Both the position numbers and the translations under genes were made by a program. Of a stretch of 49,368 nucleotides of DNA, positions 1 to 7,397 are shown in pieces. Each line of letters starts with the position of its first letter. The stretch's first letter is position 1. The notes beneath the pieces were generated by a model. It saw nothing but the letters and a program-made list of their open reading frames with translations, ran no database searches and was not told where the DNA came from. Source of the stretch: Pseudomonas pudica (GTDB lineage Bacteria > Pseudomonadota > Gammaproteobacteria > Pseudomonadales > Pseudomonadaceae); the NCBI RefSeq assembly GCF_015680405.1, contig NZ_JADLJS010000041.1:1-49368 (forward strand), written 5' to 3'.

Positions 1-63
1 ACCTCTGGCATTCAGCTTGCCATTCACCGCTCTCACTTCAGATTCTAATCCCCTCTCAAGACA

Positions 64-101
64 CAAGCTGGCTTGCCGGCGATGGGCCGCAACGCGGCCC
101 C
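64..101. repeat. REP element (GCCGGC class), single
   Basis: A single imperfect palindrome of the P. putida REP type (AGCTGGCTTGCCGGCGATGG followed by GCCGC-AAC-GCGGC). It lies just past the stop codon of the minus-strand transporter ATPase gene and probably acts as a 3' end structure. The first 63 bases of the window hold nothing I can recognise. Confidence 0.7.
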
Positions 102-108
102 AATGGCA

Positions 109-1287
109 TCAACCGTGATTCTTGCCGAGCAATGCGTGATACAGCTCGGTATCCCCAAGAATCCCCACCACCTTGTCGTTATCCTGCAACACCAGCTTGT
201 TGCCGGTCTGGTAACGAATCTGTAGCGCCTCGCGCATGCCGATATCGGCATTGACCAACGTTGGACGGCGGCCCAGCAGTTCCACATCCTGCCCAGGTGC
301 CCAGTTCTGCAGGTCCAGCCCGTTCTGCCCTTGGCGTGCGCGCTTGATCGAGCCACCTTCGCCCAGGTCCAGCCACGAGTCGATACCCGGGTCCAGGCAT
401 ACCGAACCATTCACCCGCTTGCAGTTGTCCAGGCTGCGCATCAGGCTGCGCCCGCACAGCACGTTCAGCGGGTTGGTGTGGGCGACGAAGGTACGTACAT
501 ACTCGTCGGCCGGGTTGAGCACGATCTCTTCCGGCTTGCTGTACTGGATGATCCGGCCATCCTTCATGATGGCGATGCGGCTACCCAGCTTCAGCGCCTC
601 GTCCAGGTCGTGGCTGACGAACACGATGGTCTTGCTCAGCTTGGCCTGCAGGCCAAGCAACTCGTCCTGCAGGCCCTGGCGGATCAGCGGGTCCAGTGCC
701 GAAAACGGTTCGTCCATCAGCAGGATGTCGGCATCCATCGCCAGCGCCCGGGCCAGGCCCACGCGCTGCTGCATGCCGCCAGACAATTCGTCCGGTTTCT
801 TGTTGCGCCACTGGGTCAGGCCCACCAGCTCGAGCTTCTCGTCGACCAGCTTGCGCCGTTCCTTCTCGGGGCGGCCCTGCATTTCCAGGCCAAAGCTGAT
901 GTTCTCGCGCACGGTCAGCCAAGGCATCAGGGCGAATTTCTGGAACACCATGGCAATGCGCTTGGTGCGCATCATCTTCAGCTCGGCGGGGGTGCAGTGG
1001 GCAATGTCGATGTGCTTGCCTTCGTGCTCGACGAACAGCTTGCCGCGGCTGACGGTGTTGAGGCCGTTGATGCAGCGCAGCAAACTCGACTTGCCCGAGC
1101 CGGACAGGCCCATCAGCACGCAGATCTCACCCTTCTGGATATCCAGGTTGGCCTTCTCGACACCCACCACCAGACCGGTCTGCTTGAGGATCTGCTCGCG
1201 GGTCTGGCCTTGGTCGAGCAGCGCCAGCGCTTCGCGCGGCTTGTTGGAGAAGATGACGTCGACGTCTTCGAAACGAATGATGCTCAT
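109..1287 (-). CDS. cbcV: Choline/betaine/carnitine ABC transporter, ATP-binding subunit CbcV
   Basis: The 392-residue cytoplasmic ATPase powers uptake of choline, glycine betaine and carnitine with the permease CbcW. Walker A (GLSGSGKSS) is at about residues 60-68, the ABC signature LSGGMQQRVGLARA at about 168-181, Walker B ILLMDEPFSALD at about 188-199, and the switch histidine is in VFVSHD. The tail of about 120 residues resembles the regulatory CBS-type region of OpuAA/ProV ATPases. The start codon overlaps the stop of cbcW by four bases (ATGA), so the two subunits are translationally coupled. Gene order X-W-V on the minus strand matches the Pseudomonas Cbc system, in which the WV core serves several substrate-binding proteins. 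The family call is firm; substrate choice is inferred from context. Confidence 0.93.
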   Translation of the reverse strand: MSIIRFEDVDVIFSNKPREALALLDQGQTREQILKQTGLVVGVEKANLDIQKGEICVLMGLSGSGKSSLLRCINGLNTVSRGKLFVEHEGKHIDIAHCTPAELKMMRTKRIAMVFQKFALMPWLTVRENISFGLEMQGRPEKERRKLVDEKLELVGLTQWRNKKPDELSGGMQQRVGLARALAMDADILLMDEPFSALDPLIRQGLQDELLGLQAKLSKTIVFVSHDLDEALKLGSRIAIMKDGRIIQYSKPEEIVLNPADEYVRTFVAHTNPLNVLCGRSLMRSLDNCKRVNGSVCLDPGIDSWLDLGEGGSIKRARQGQNGLDLQNWAPGQDVELLGRRPTLVNADIGMREALQIRYQTGNKLVLQDNDKVVGILGDTELYHALLGKNHG

Positions 1288-2129
1288 GCTTCACCCCTTA
1301 CCGGCAGGTCCGGTTGCTTGCAGATACGGTCGAGCATGATCGCCAGCAGCACGATCGCCAGGCCCGCTTCGAAGCCCAGGGAAATATCGGCGGTGTTCAG
1401 TGCGTTGACCACAGGTTTGCCCAGGCCGTCAGCGCCGACCAGGGCGGCGATCACCACCATCGATAGCGACAGCATGATGCACTGGGTAACGCCGGCGGCG
1501 ATGCTTGGCATCGCATGCGGCAGTTCAATACGGGTGAGCAGCTGGCGCCGTGAGCAGCCAAAGGCCTTGCCGGCATCCATCAGCTCCTGCGGGACGTCGC
1601 AGATGCCCAGATAGGTGAGACGGATCGGCGCGGCGATGGCAAACACCACTGTCGAGATCAGCCCCGGTACCACACCCAGCCCGAACAGGGTCAGGGTAGG
1701 GATCAGGTAAACGAAGGTAGGTACCGTCTGCATCAGGTCGAGTACCGGGCGCATGGCGGTATAGAACATCGGTTTGTGCGCGGCGACGATGCCCAGTGGC
1801 ACGCCGATGGCCACGCAAACCACCGTGGCGAAGGTGACCTGCGCCAGGGTTTCCATGGTTTCCTGCCAGTAACCCAGGTTGAGGATCAGCAGGAACGACA
1901 GGGCGACGAATGCGGTCAGCGCCCACTTGCGCTGGATGAAATGCGCCAGGGCGGCGAACAGAGCGATGAGCACGAACGGATTGAAGAAAGTCAGGGCACT
2001 GGTTACGCCATGGATCATGAACTCCAGGCCTTGCGCGATGGCGTCGAAGTAATTCGCGCCGTTCTGGGTCAGCCACTCGACGAACGACGCGATGTACTGG
2101 CCCAGGGGTATTTTCTGATCGATAAGCAT
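1284..2129 (-). CDS. cbcW: Choline/betaine/carnitine ABC transporter, permease subunit CbcW
   Basis: The 281-residue inner-membrane permease forms the transport channel of the Cbc system. Hydrophobic segments include FVLIALFAALAHF, ALTAFVALSFLLILNLGYW, and several more toward the C terminus. The cytoplasmic EAA-type loop that contacts the ATPase is around LMDAGKAFGCSRRQLLTRIELPHAMPSI (residues about 180-210). The protein belongs to the ProW/OpuAB family and has the usual length. Its 3' end overlaps cbcV by four bases. An 84-base gap containing a perfect hairpin separates it from the upstream cbcX, which may reduce permease expression relative to the binding protein. Substrate range is inferred from the neighbouring choline-betaine genes. 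Confidence 0.93.
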   Translation of the reverse strand: MLIDQKIPLGQYIASFVEWLTQNGANYFDAIAQGLEFMIHGVTSALTFFNPFVLIALFAALAHFIQRKWALTAFVALSFLLILNLGYWQETMETLAQVTFATVVCVAIGVPLGIVAAHKPMFYTAMRPVLDLMQTVPTFVYLIPTLTLFGLGVVPGLISTVVFAIAAPIRLTYLGICDVPQELMDAGKAFGCSRRQLLTRIELPHAMPSIAAGVTQCIMLSLSMVVIAALVGADGLGKPVVNALNTADISLGFEAGLAIVLLAIMLDRICKQPDLPVRGEA

Positions 2130-2166
2130 GATAGCGAGCTTCCACCTGCATAGATTGAAATCAACC

Positions 2167-2190
2167 CGGGGCAGGCATGGGCCTGCCCCG
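2167..2190 (-). promoter_or_regulatory. Hairpin between cbcX and cbcW
   Basis: Perfect inverted repeat with 10-base arms (CGGGGCAGGC / GCCTGCCCCG) and a 4-base loop, in the 84-base gap between the binding-protein gene and the permease gene. No T-run follows on either strand. It more likely acts as a processing, stabilising or attenuating structure that keeps cbcX mRNA more abundant than cbcWV than as a full terminator. Confidence 0.6.
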
Positions 2191-2213
2191 AGGTAGCGCT
2201 ATTGCGTATTTCG

Positions 2214-3161
2214 TTATTGCGTCAGCTTGGCCTTGGCCGCCTCAAGGCCGGGTTTGCCATCCACGGTGGTTACGCCGGCCAGCCAGGCATCCAGTTTGCC
2301 AGGGTTGTCCTTGAGCCACTTCTTGGCCGCCGCCTCGGGTTTCATCTTGTCGTCCAGGACATAGCCCATCATGGTGCTTTCATCCTTGAGCTCGAACGAC
2401 AGGTTCTTCAACAGCTGGCCAACGTTGCTGCATTCCTGCACATAGCCCTTGCGGGTGTTGGTCAATACGGTCGCCTTGCCAAAGTCGGGGCCGAAGAACT
2501 CGTCCCCGCCGGTCAGGTACTGCATCTTGAAGCGAGTGTTCATCGGGTGCGGTTCCCAGCCGAGGAACACGATGGCCTCGCCGCGCTTCTGCGCACGGTC
2601 AACCTGCGACAGCATGCCGGCCTCGCTGGACTGGACGATCTTGAAGCCGGCGTCCTTCAGGCCGAAGGCGTTCTTGTCGATCATGCTCTGGATGGTGCGG
2701 TTGCCATCGTTGCCGGGCTCGATGCCGTAGATCTTGCCGTCCAGCTCCTTCTTGAACTTGGGAATGTCGCTGAAATCCTTCAGGCCCTTGTCATACAGCG
2801 CCTGGGGTACGGCCAAGGTGTACTTGGCGTTTTCCAGGTTGGCGCGCACTGTTTCGACAGTGCCGGCGTCGCGGTACTGCTTGATGTCGTTCTCCATGGT
2901 CGGCATCCAGTTGCCGAGAAACACGTCCAGGTCCTTGCCGGTGGCCAGCGACTTGTAGGTCACCGGTACCGAGATCATGGTGGTGTGGGTCTTGTAACCC
3001 AGTGCTTCGAGCACAACGCTGGTGGTCGCGGTGGTTACAGTGATGTCGGTCCAGCCGACATCCGAGAACCGTACCGTCTGACATTGCTCGGGTTCGGCGG
3101 CCTGGGCCAGCAAAGGCGCGGACAGCAACGCAACCAGCAACAGCGAGGGTGAACCTTTCAT
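2214..3161 (-). CDS. cbcX: Choline ABC transporter periplasmic substrate-binding protein CbcX
   Basis: The 315-residue periplasmic receptor delivers quaternary amines to CbcWV. Residues 1-21 are a signal peptide (SLLLVALLSAPLLAQA) with predicted cleavage before AEPEQC. The mature part is an OpuAC-type domain. Aromatic residues expected to cage a trimethylammonium head are visible in VGWTDI, LGNWMPTMENDI and LGWEPHPMN. The start is supported by AGGAGT six bases upstream. It is the first gene of cbcXWV, divergent from sdaA across 453 bases that include a 21-base tandem repeat. CaiX, encoded at 9.9-10.8 kb, is a clear relative that shares the WT, W and PHPMN positions. The family is certain; choline as main ligand follows from Pseudomonas work on CbcX. 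Confidence 0.92.
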   Translation of the reverse strand: MKGSPSLLLVALLSAPLLAQAAEPEQCQTVRFSDVGWTDITVTTATTSVVLEALGYKTHTTMISVPVTYKSLATGKDLDVFLGNWMPTMENDIKQYRDAGTVETVRANLENAKYTLAVPQALYDKGLKDFSDIPKFKKELDGKIYGIEPGNDGNRTIQSMIDKNAFGLKDAGFKIVQSSEAGMLSQVDRAQKRGEAIVFLGWEPHPMNTRFKMQYLTGGDEFFGPDFGKATVLTNTRKGYVQECSNVGQLLKNLSFELKDESTMMGYVLDDKMKPEAAAKKWLKDNPGKLDAWLAGVTTVDGKPGLEAAKAKLTQ

Positions 3162-3614
3162 GGATGGACTCCTGTGATTTTGTCTTCGGGTTCGCGTGGG
3201 TCGCCGGGCTTTCTCAGGGTCCGGTCGACCAGGCCTGCAGAGGGCAGGATGCGTGGCCGTGCTTTACGAGTCGCTTTCGATAATCCTCCAGCGCTGGGCA
3301 ATCGCCTACTGGTGGGGTCGTAACCAGTACGGAACGGGTCGTATCCAGTATGGGCGATGTCGCTTATGGATTTTTCCACCCCCTCAGCCGCATTTTTACG
3401 TCACCAGGCCGCCGGAAAGCGGCGTGGCGAGGGCAGCTCCCCGGTAGAAAACAGCGCGGCGCTGCTGGACAAAAGTACGTCGGTTGCAGACGGCGAGGGG
3501 GTTGATAAAAGCCCGATGATGCGTGCATTCAAGGCGGCCCGCTGCTTCAGCCTAGCAGCTGCCCCACCCTGCGCATGGCGCGCAGAGACAAGCCCAGCAA
3601 GAGGTGATTCGACA
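3162..3614. other. cbcX-sdaA divergent intergenic region
   Basis: The 453-base gap between two divergent genes holds no convincing gene. An open frame runs into sdaA from 3357, but its first 86 codons lack serine dehydratase similarity and the ribosome binding site favours the start at 3615. The visible element is the tandem 21-base repeat at 3315-3356. The rest should contain the promoters of cbcXWV and sdaA, which I could not place with confidence. Confidence 0.6.
3315..3356. promoter_or_regulatory. Tandem 21-base direct repeat, candidate AraC-family (GbdR) operator
   Basis: Two adjacent 21-base units begin GGGTCGTAACCAGTACGG (3315) and GGGTCGTATCCAGTATGG (3336). The 21-base period, two helical turns, is the spacing expected for half-sites read by an AraC/XylS regulator on one face of the DNA. 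The site is about 155-195 bases upstream of cbcX and about 260-300 bases upstream of sdaA, both expected GbdR targets. Binding by GbdR is inferred, not shown. Confidence 0.5.
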
Positions 3615-4991
3615 ATGGCCATCAGCGTGTTCGACCTGTTCAAGATCGGTGTCGGGCCCTCCAGCTCCCACACCGTCGGCCCCATGCGTGCTGGCGCCCT
3701 GTTCGTCCAGGGCCTGCGCGAACGCGGCGAGCTGGAACGTGTGAAGCGGATCGAAGTGCGCCTGTATGGCTCGCTGTCGGCCACGGGGGTGGGGCATGGC
3801 ACCGACAATGCCACCATCATGGGCCTGATGGGTGAATGGCCGGACGCCATCGACCCGACCCAGATCGCGCCGCGTATCGCCGACCTGCGCGAAACCAACA
3901 CCCTGCAGCTGGACAGCCGCCTGCCCATCGAATTCGTCTGGGCCCGCGACATGCTGCTGCTGGACGAGAACCTGCCGTACCACCCCAACGCGATGACCCT
4001 GATCGCCGAAGGCGAGCAGGGCGAGCTGCATCGCGACACCTATTACTCGGTGGGTGGCGGCTTCGTGGTCGATGCCGCCCAGGCCGCCAGTGGCGTACTG
4101 GATGCGGACCAGACAGTGCTGCCGTACGACTTCAACAGCGCCGCCGAACTGCTGCGCCTGTGCAAGCAAAACGACCTCAGCGTGTCGCAATTGATGATGG
4201 CCAACGAGAAGGTCTGGCGCAGCGAGGAAGAGATCCGCGCCGGCTTGCACAAGCTGTGGGAAGCCATGCAGGAATGCGTCAACAACGGCCTCAAGTACGA
4301 AGGCACGCTGCCCGGCGGGTTGAACGTGCGCCGCCGCGCCGCAAAGCTGCACCGCAGCCTGCAGGAAATCGGCAAGCCCAACGTGATCGGCTCGACCATG
4401 AGCGCCATGGAATGGGTCAACCTGTTCGCCTTGGCGGTCAACGAAGAAAACGCCGCCGGTGGGCGCATGGTGACCGCGCCGACCAACGGTGCGGCGGGCA
4501 TCATCCCGGCGGTGCTGCACTATTACATGCGCTTCAGCGATGCGGTGGATGAATCCAGCGTGGTCGACTTCTTCCTCGGTGCTGCCGCGGTGGGCATCCT
4601 GTGCAAGAAGAATGCGTCGATCTCCGGTGCCGAAGTGGGCTGCCAGGGTGAAGTCGGCTCGGCTTGCGCCATGGCAGCAGCGGGCCTTGCCCAAGTGCTG
4701 GGCGCGACCCCGCCTCAGGTGGAGAACGCTGCCGAAATTGCCCTGGAGCACAACCTGGGCCTGACCTGCGACCCGGTCGGCGGGTTGGTACAGGTGCCAT
4801 GCATCGAGCGCAACGCGATTGCTGCGGTAAAGGCCATCAACGCGGTGCAGATGGCCCTGCGTGGTGATGGCGAGCACTTCATTTCCCTCGACCAGGTAAT
4901 CCGCACCATGCGCGATACCGGGGCCGACATGCACGACAAGTACAAAGAGACCTCGCGCGGTGGTTTGGCAGTCAGCGCTATCGAGTGCTGA
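3615..4991 (+). CDS. sdaA: L-serine dehydratase (L-serine ammonia-lyase), single-chain iron-sulfur type
   Basis: The 458-residue cytoplasmic enzyme deaminates L-serine to pyruvate and ammonia. The N terminus has the family hallmark MAISVFDLFKIGVGPSSSHT. The C-terminal half carries the cysteines expected to hold the oxygen-labile 4Fe-4S cluster (LCKKNASISGAEVGCQGE, about residues 330-347, then TCDPVGG and VPCIERN). Length matches one-chain SdaA/SdaB enzymes. The start at 3615 is chosen over the longer open frame because AAGAGGTGA lies just upstream and the family sequence begins there. In this region it completes the route from betaine through glycine and serine (GlyA) to pyruvate. The Pseudomonas symbol varies between sdaA and sdaB. 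Confidence 0.95.
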   Translation: MAISVFDLFKIGVGPSSSHTVGPMRAGALFVQGLRERGELERVKRIEVRLYGSLSATGVGHGTDNATIMGLMGEWPDAIDPTQIAPRIADLRETNTLQLDSRLPIEFVWARDMLLLDENLPYHPNAMTLIAEGEQGELHRDTYYSVGGGFVVDAAQAASGVLDADQTVLPYDFNSAAELLRLCKQNDLSVSQLMMANEKVWRSEEEIRAGLHKLWEAMQECVNNGLKYEGTLPGGLNVRRRAAKLHRSLQEIGKPNVIGSTMSAMEWVNLFALAVNEENAAGGRMVTAPTNGAAGIIPAVLHYYMRFSDAVDESSVVDFFLGAAAVGILCKKNASISGAEVGCQGEVGSACAMAAAGLAQVLGATPPQVENAAEIALEHNLGLTCDPVGGLVQVPCIERNAIAAVKAINAVQMALRGDGEHFISLDQVIRTMRDTGADMHDKYKETSRGGLAVSAIEC

Positions 4992-5510
4992 TAGCTTTAT
5001 CTGACATCAAGGGCCTCCTCGCGGGTGAACCCGCTCCCACAGGTACTGCGTTGCTCTCACTCGGGGTGCTGTACTTGTGGGAGCGGGTTTACCCGCGAAG
5101 ACGCCCTTGAGTTTGAGGCAGGTGCAGCACCGCCCCCCAATGCCCCCTAATGGTGCAAGCGCGGCGCATACCGATCGTCGGGTGTCGTTATCAGTGTGGG
5201 CGTTGTCGGTGACACTCAATAGTGTCGTTTCTGGGCATCCTACACTGCGCGTGTCACCAAATTGCTCAGCCGTTACACGCACAGCGCCTAGCACGCCCGT
5301 TCTACGAAGATTGGCCAACTCGATCAAAGCACCTGATTTGTCTAACAAAGGCGTCGTTTTCAGGTTTTTTTGGATAGCCGTTCAATTTCAGGCACGGCGT
5401 TTGCGTTGAGATTGGCACCAAGGCCCCTGCACATGAAACCGGGGCCATACATAACAAGAAATCAGTGCTCGCCTGAGGCACACCCTGCATTTGTGTGAGG
5501 AGAAATCGCG
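4992..5510. other. sdaA-gbdR intergenic region
   Basis: The 519-base gap holds no credible gene. It begins with an inverted REP pair (5011-5107). Between 5182 and 5258 there are several copies of a GTGTC core: GTGTCGTT at 5182 and 5222, the palindrome GACACT-CAAT-AGTGTC at 5211-5226, and GGTGACAC/GTGTCACC at 5208 and 5251. A GGCCCC/GGGGCC inverted repeat lies at 5422-5446. This looks like a regulatory region for gbdR. Confidence 0.5.
5011..5107. repeat. Inverted pair of REP elements
   Basis: Two facing copies of the TCGCGGGTNAACCCGCTCCCACAGG class separated by about 35 bases, just downstream of sdaA. They probably fold into a large hairpin at the end of the sdaA transcript. Confidence 0.85.
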
Positions 5511-6617
5511 ATGACGTCGTACACCTCCGGGAACCCAACCCAGAACCGCACAGCCCCCCAGTCCATCGGGTTTCTCCTACTGGACAATTTCACTCTCATT
5601 TCCCTGGCATCGGCCGTGGAGCCGCTGCGCATGGCCAACCAGCTTTCCGGCCGCGAACTGTACCGCTGGCACACCCTCACCGCCGATGGTGGGCAGGTGT
5701 GGGCCAGCGATGGCTTGCAGATAACCCCTGACGCCGCCATGCACAGTGCGCCGCCCATCGATACCGTGATTGTCTGTGGCGGCGTGGGCATCCAGCGCAG
5801 CGTTACCCGCGAGCATGTCACCTGGTTGCAAACCCAGGCCCGTCAGTCGCGCCGTCTGGGCGCGGTATGTACCGGTAGCTGGGCCTTGGCCTGTGCGGGT
5901 CTGCTGGATGGTTTCGATTGCAGCGTGCACTGGGAATGCCTGGCGGCCATGCAGGAGGCCTACCCGCGGGTCAACATGAGTACCCGCCTGTTCACCCTCG
6001 ACCGTAACCGCTTCACCAGCTCCGGCGGCACCGCGCCGCTGGACATGATGCTGCACCTGATCAGCCGCGACCACGGCCGTGAACTGTCGGCAGCGATTTC
6101 CGAAATGTTCGTCTACGAGCGCATCCGCAACGAGCAGGATCACCAGCGCGTGCCGCTCAAGCACATGCTTGGCACCAACCAGCCTAAGCTGCAGGAAATC
6201 GTCGCGTTGATGGAGGCCAACCTTGAAGAGCCGATCGACCTGGACGAACTGGCAGTGTACGTGTCGGTATCGCGCCGGCAGCTCGAGCGCCTGTTCCAGA
6301 AGTACCTGCACTGTTCGCCGTCGCGTTACTACCTGAAGCTGCGCCTGATCCGCGCCCGGCAGCTGCTGAAGCAGACGCCGATGTCGATCATCGAAGTGGC
6401 GTCGGTGTGCGGCTTCGTGTCTACCCCCCACTTCTCCAAGTGCTACCGCGAGTACTTCGGTATTCCGCCGCGTGACGAGCGCGTGGGCTCCAACACTGCG
6501 CAGCAGGTGGCGATGATGCCGATCCCGCAAGCCATGACCCTGTCGCCGCACAGCGGGCCGATGGCAGCCCTGAGCCAGGCGCGCAACGAGTCGACCTTTG
6601 CCAGTGTAAGGCTCTGA
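5511..6617 (+). CDS. gbdR: GbdR, AraC-family activator of glycine betaine catabolism
   Basis: The 368-residue transcription factor activates betaine, dimethylglycine and choline uptake genes when betaine or dimethylglycine is present. Residues about 18-190 form a DJ-1/PfpI-type amidotransferase-like domain (GFLLLDNFTLISLASAVEPLRMAN; VCTGSWALACAGLLDG) used as ligand sensor. Residues about 235-330 form the paired AraC helix-turn-helix (LDELAVYVSVSRRQLERLF; IIEVASVCGFVSTPHFSKCYREYFG). The start is supported by TGAGGAGAAATCGCG directly upstream. The gene lies between the cbc and cdh operons, as in other Pseudomonas. CdhR at 11 kb has the same two-domain design, but this copy fits GbdR by position between the serine dehydratase and carnitine genes. 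Confidence 0.93.
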   Translation: MTSYTSGNPTQNRTAPQSIGFLLLDNFTLISLASAVEPLRMANQLSGRELYRWHTLTADGGQVWASDGLQITPDAAMHSAPPIDTVIVCGGVGIQRSVTREHVTWLQTQARQSRRLGAVCTGSWALACAGLLDGFDCSVHWECLAAMQEAYPRVNMSTRLFTLDRNRFTSSGGTAPLDMMLHLISRDHGRELSAAISEMFVYERIRNEQDHQRVPLKHMLGTNQPKLQEIVALMEANLEEPIDLDELAVYVSVSRRQLERLFQKYLHCSPSRYYLKLRLIRARQLLKQTPMSIIEVASVCGFVSTPHFSKCYREYFGIPPRDERVGSNTAQQVAMMPIPQAMTLSPHSGPMAALSQARNESTFASVRL

Positions 6618-6621
6618 AACG

Positions 6622-6712
6622 GGACCGGCCTCTTCGCGGGTAAACCCGCTCCCACAGGTACTGGTGCGATACCTGTGGGAGCGGGTTTACCCGCGAAGAG
6701 GCCAGTACAGGA
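6622..6712. repeat. Inverted pair of REP elements
   Basis: Near-perfect inverted pair (GGCCTCTTCGCGGGTAAACC facing its complement) in the gap between the convergent gbdR and the small minus-strand gene. It can act as a bidirectional transcript end. Confidence 0.9.
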
Positions 6713-6720
6713 AAAATCAG

Positions 6721-6978
6721 TCAGGCGCGCTTGTTGAACTGCGCCAACGCCGGCAACAGCTGTTTGTCGATGGCCTGGCGCACCGCCGGCAGGATCGTCG
6801 CACTACCGGTATACATCTGCTCCACCATCCCCTTCAGCGCCCGTGCATTGGGCTCGGTCAGCCCACGCACTACCGCTTCGCACGCCTGCTCGGCAGTAGC
6901 GCCGGCCGGAATCTCGAACCCGCGCGCGCGCAGGTGGCCTGCCAGATCGTCCTGGTCAATCAAATCCGCATGCATCAT
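6721..6978 (-). CDS. Small protein of unknown function downstream of the carnitine genes
   Basis: An 85-residue soluble protein without signal peptide or membrane segment, rich in Ala, Leu and Gln. I do not recognise a characterised family. The start at 6978 is preferred over the longer open frame to 7170 because AAAGGGA lies about eight bases upstream of ATGATG, and the extra N-terminal sequence looks non-coding. It may be composed of short helices (DLAGHLRARGFEI; AEQACEAVVRGL; LPAVRQAIDKQLLPALAQF). It is on the same strand as cdhB but separated by about 420 bases with a REP pair, so membership in the carnitine operon is uncertain. Confidence 0.65.
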   Translation of the reverse strand: MMHADLIDQDDLAGHLRARGFEIPAGATAEQACEAVVRGLTEPNARALKGMVEQMYTGSATILPAVRQAIDKQLLPALAQFNKRA

Positions 6979-7206
6979 GGCTGTTGTCCCTTTTATCGCT
7001 AAGAGAGTGCTGCTGTGATTTACGACCGATTCTGTGACGCTGGCGACATGCCCGCAACAACAGAATGGCGCCATGGCTGCTTTGGCTAAGAACAGGTCGT
7101 TCCCGGCTAATTCCACCTGCCGGGAAGTGCGCAAACTCAAGCCATCTACCGCAACGGAGGGTTTGGTCACCCTCGTTCGTGCACAGTGGATGTTGCTCGC
7201 TCTTGG

Positions 7207-7241
7207 CCCCGGATGCTCACGGCTTTCCGGGGTTATTTTTT
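7207..7241 (+). terminator. Intrinsic terminator-like hairpin with no upstream protein gene
   Basis: Arms CCCCGGA (7207-7213) and TCCGGGG (7226-7232) with a 12-base loop, followed by TTATTTTTTG on the plus strand. The T-rich tail gives the orientation. No annotated gene ends here on the plus strand; gbdR ends nearly 600 bases earlier behind a REP pair. Confidence 0.6.
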
Positions 7242-7308
7242 GCCCGAAGCAACACCGCCGCCGCTATTGGCACACTGTCTTATTCAATGCTTGAAGGCTT
7301 GCATGCCC

Positions 7309-7385
7309 TCTGTGGGAGCGGGTTCACCCGCGAATGCGTCGGTAGCTCATCATCGCATTCGCGGGTGAACCCGCTCCCACAGGGT
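7309..7385. repeat. Inverted pair of REP elements
   Basis: Facing copies of TGTGGGAGCGGGTTCACCCG separated by a short spacer, immediately after the cdhB stop codon. Likely marks the 3' end of the carnitine operon transcript. Confidence 0.9.
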
Positions 7386-7397
7386 ACGCAGTTTTGT

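Larger units (their letters stand above)
6979..7397. other. Intergenic region with orphan plus-strand hairpins
   Basis: The 419-base gap between the small gene and cdhB. It contains an inverted repeat at 7100-7126, an intrinsic-terminator-like hairpin pointing to the plus strand at 7207-7241, and a REP pair at 7309-7385. No plus-strand protein gene precedes the terminator, so a small RNA in roughly 7020-7241 is possible. Confidence 0.5.

Noticed and set aside
236..1614. Open frames on the plus strand opposite cbcV and cbcW
   Set aside because: Mirror frames of strongly conserved transporter genes; low-complexity Ser/Arg/Ala or His/Gln composition.
5411..5432. Possible sigma-54 promoter (TTGGCACC ... 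TGCA) upstream of gbdR
   Set aside because: The GG to GC distance is three bases too long for a -24/-12 promoter.
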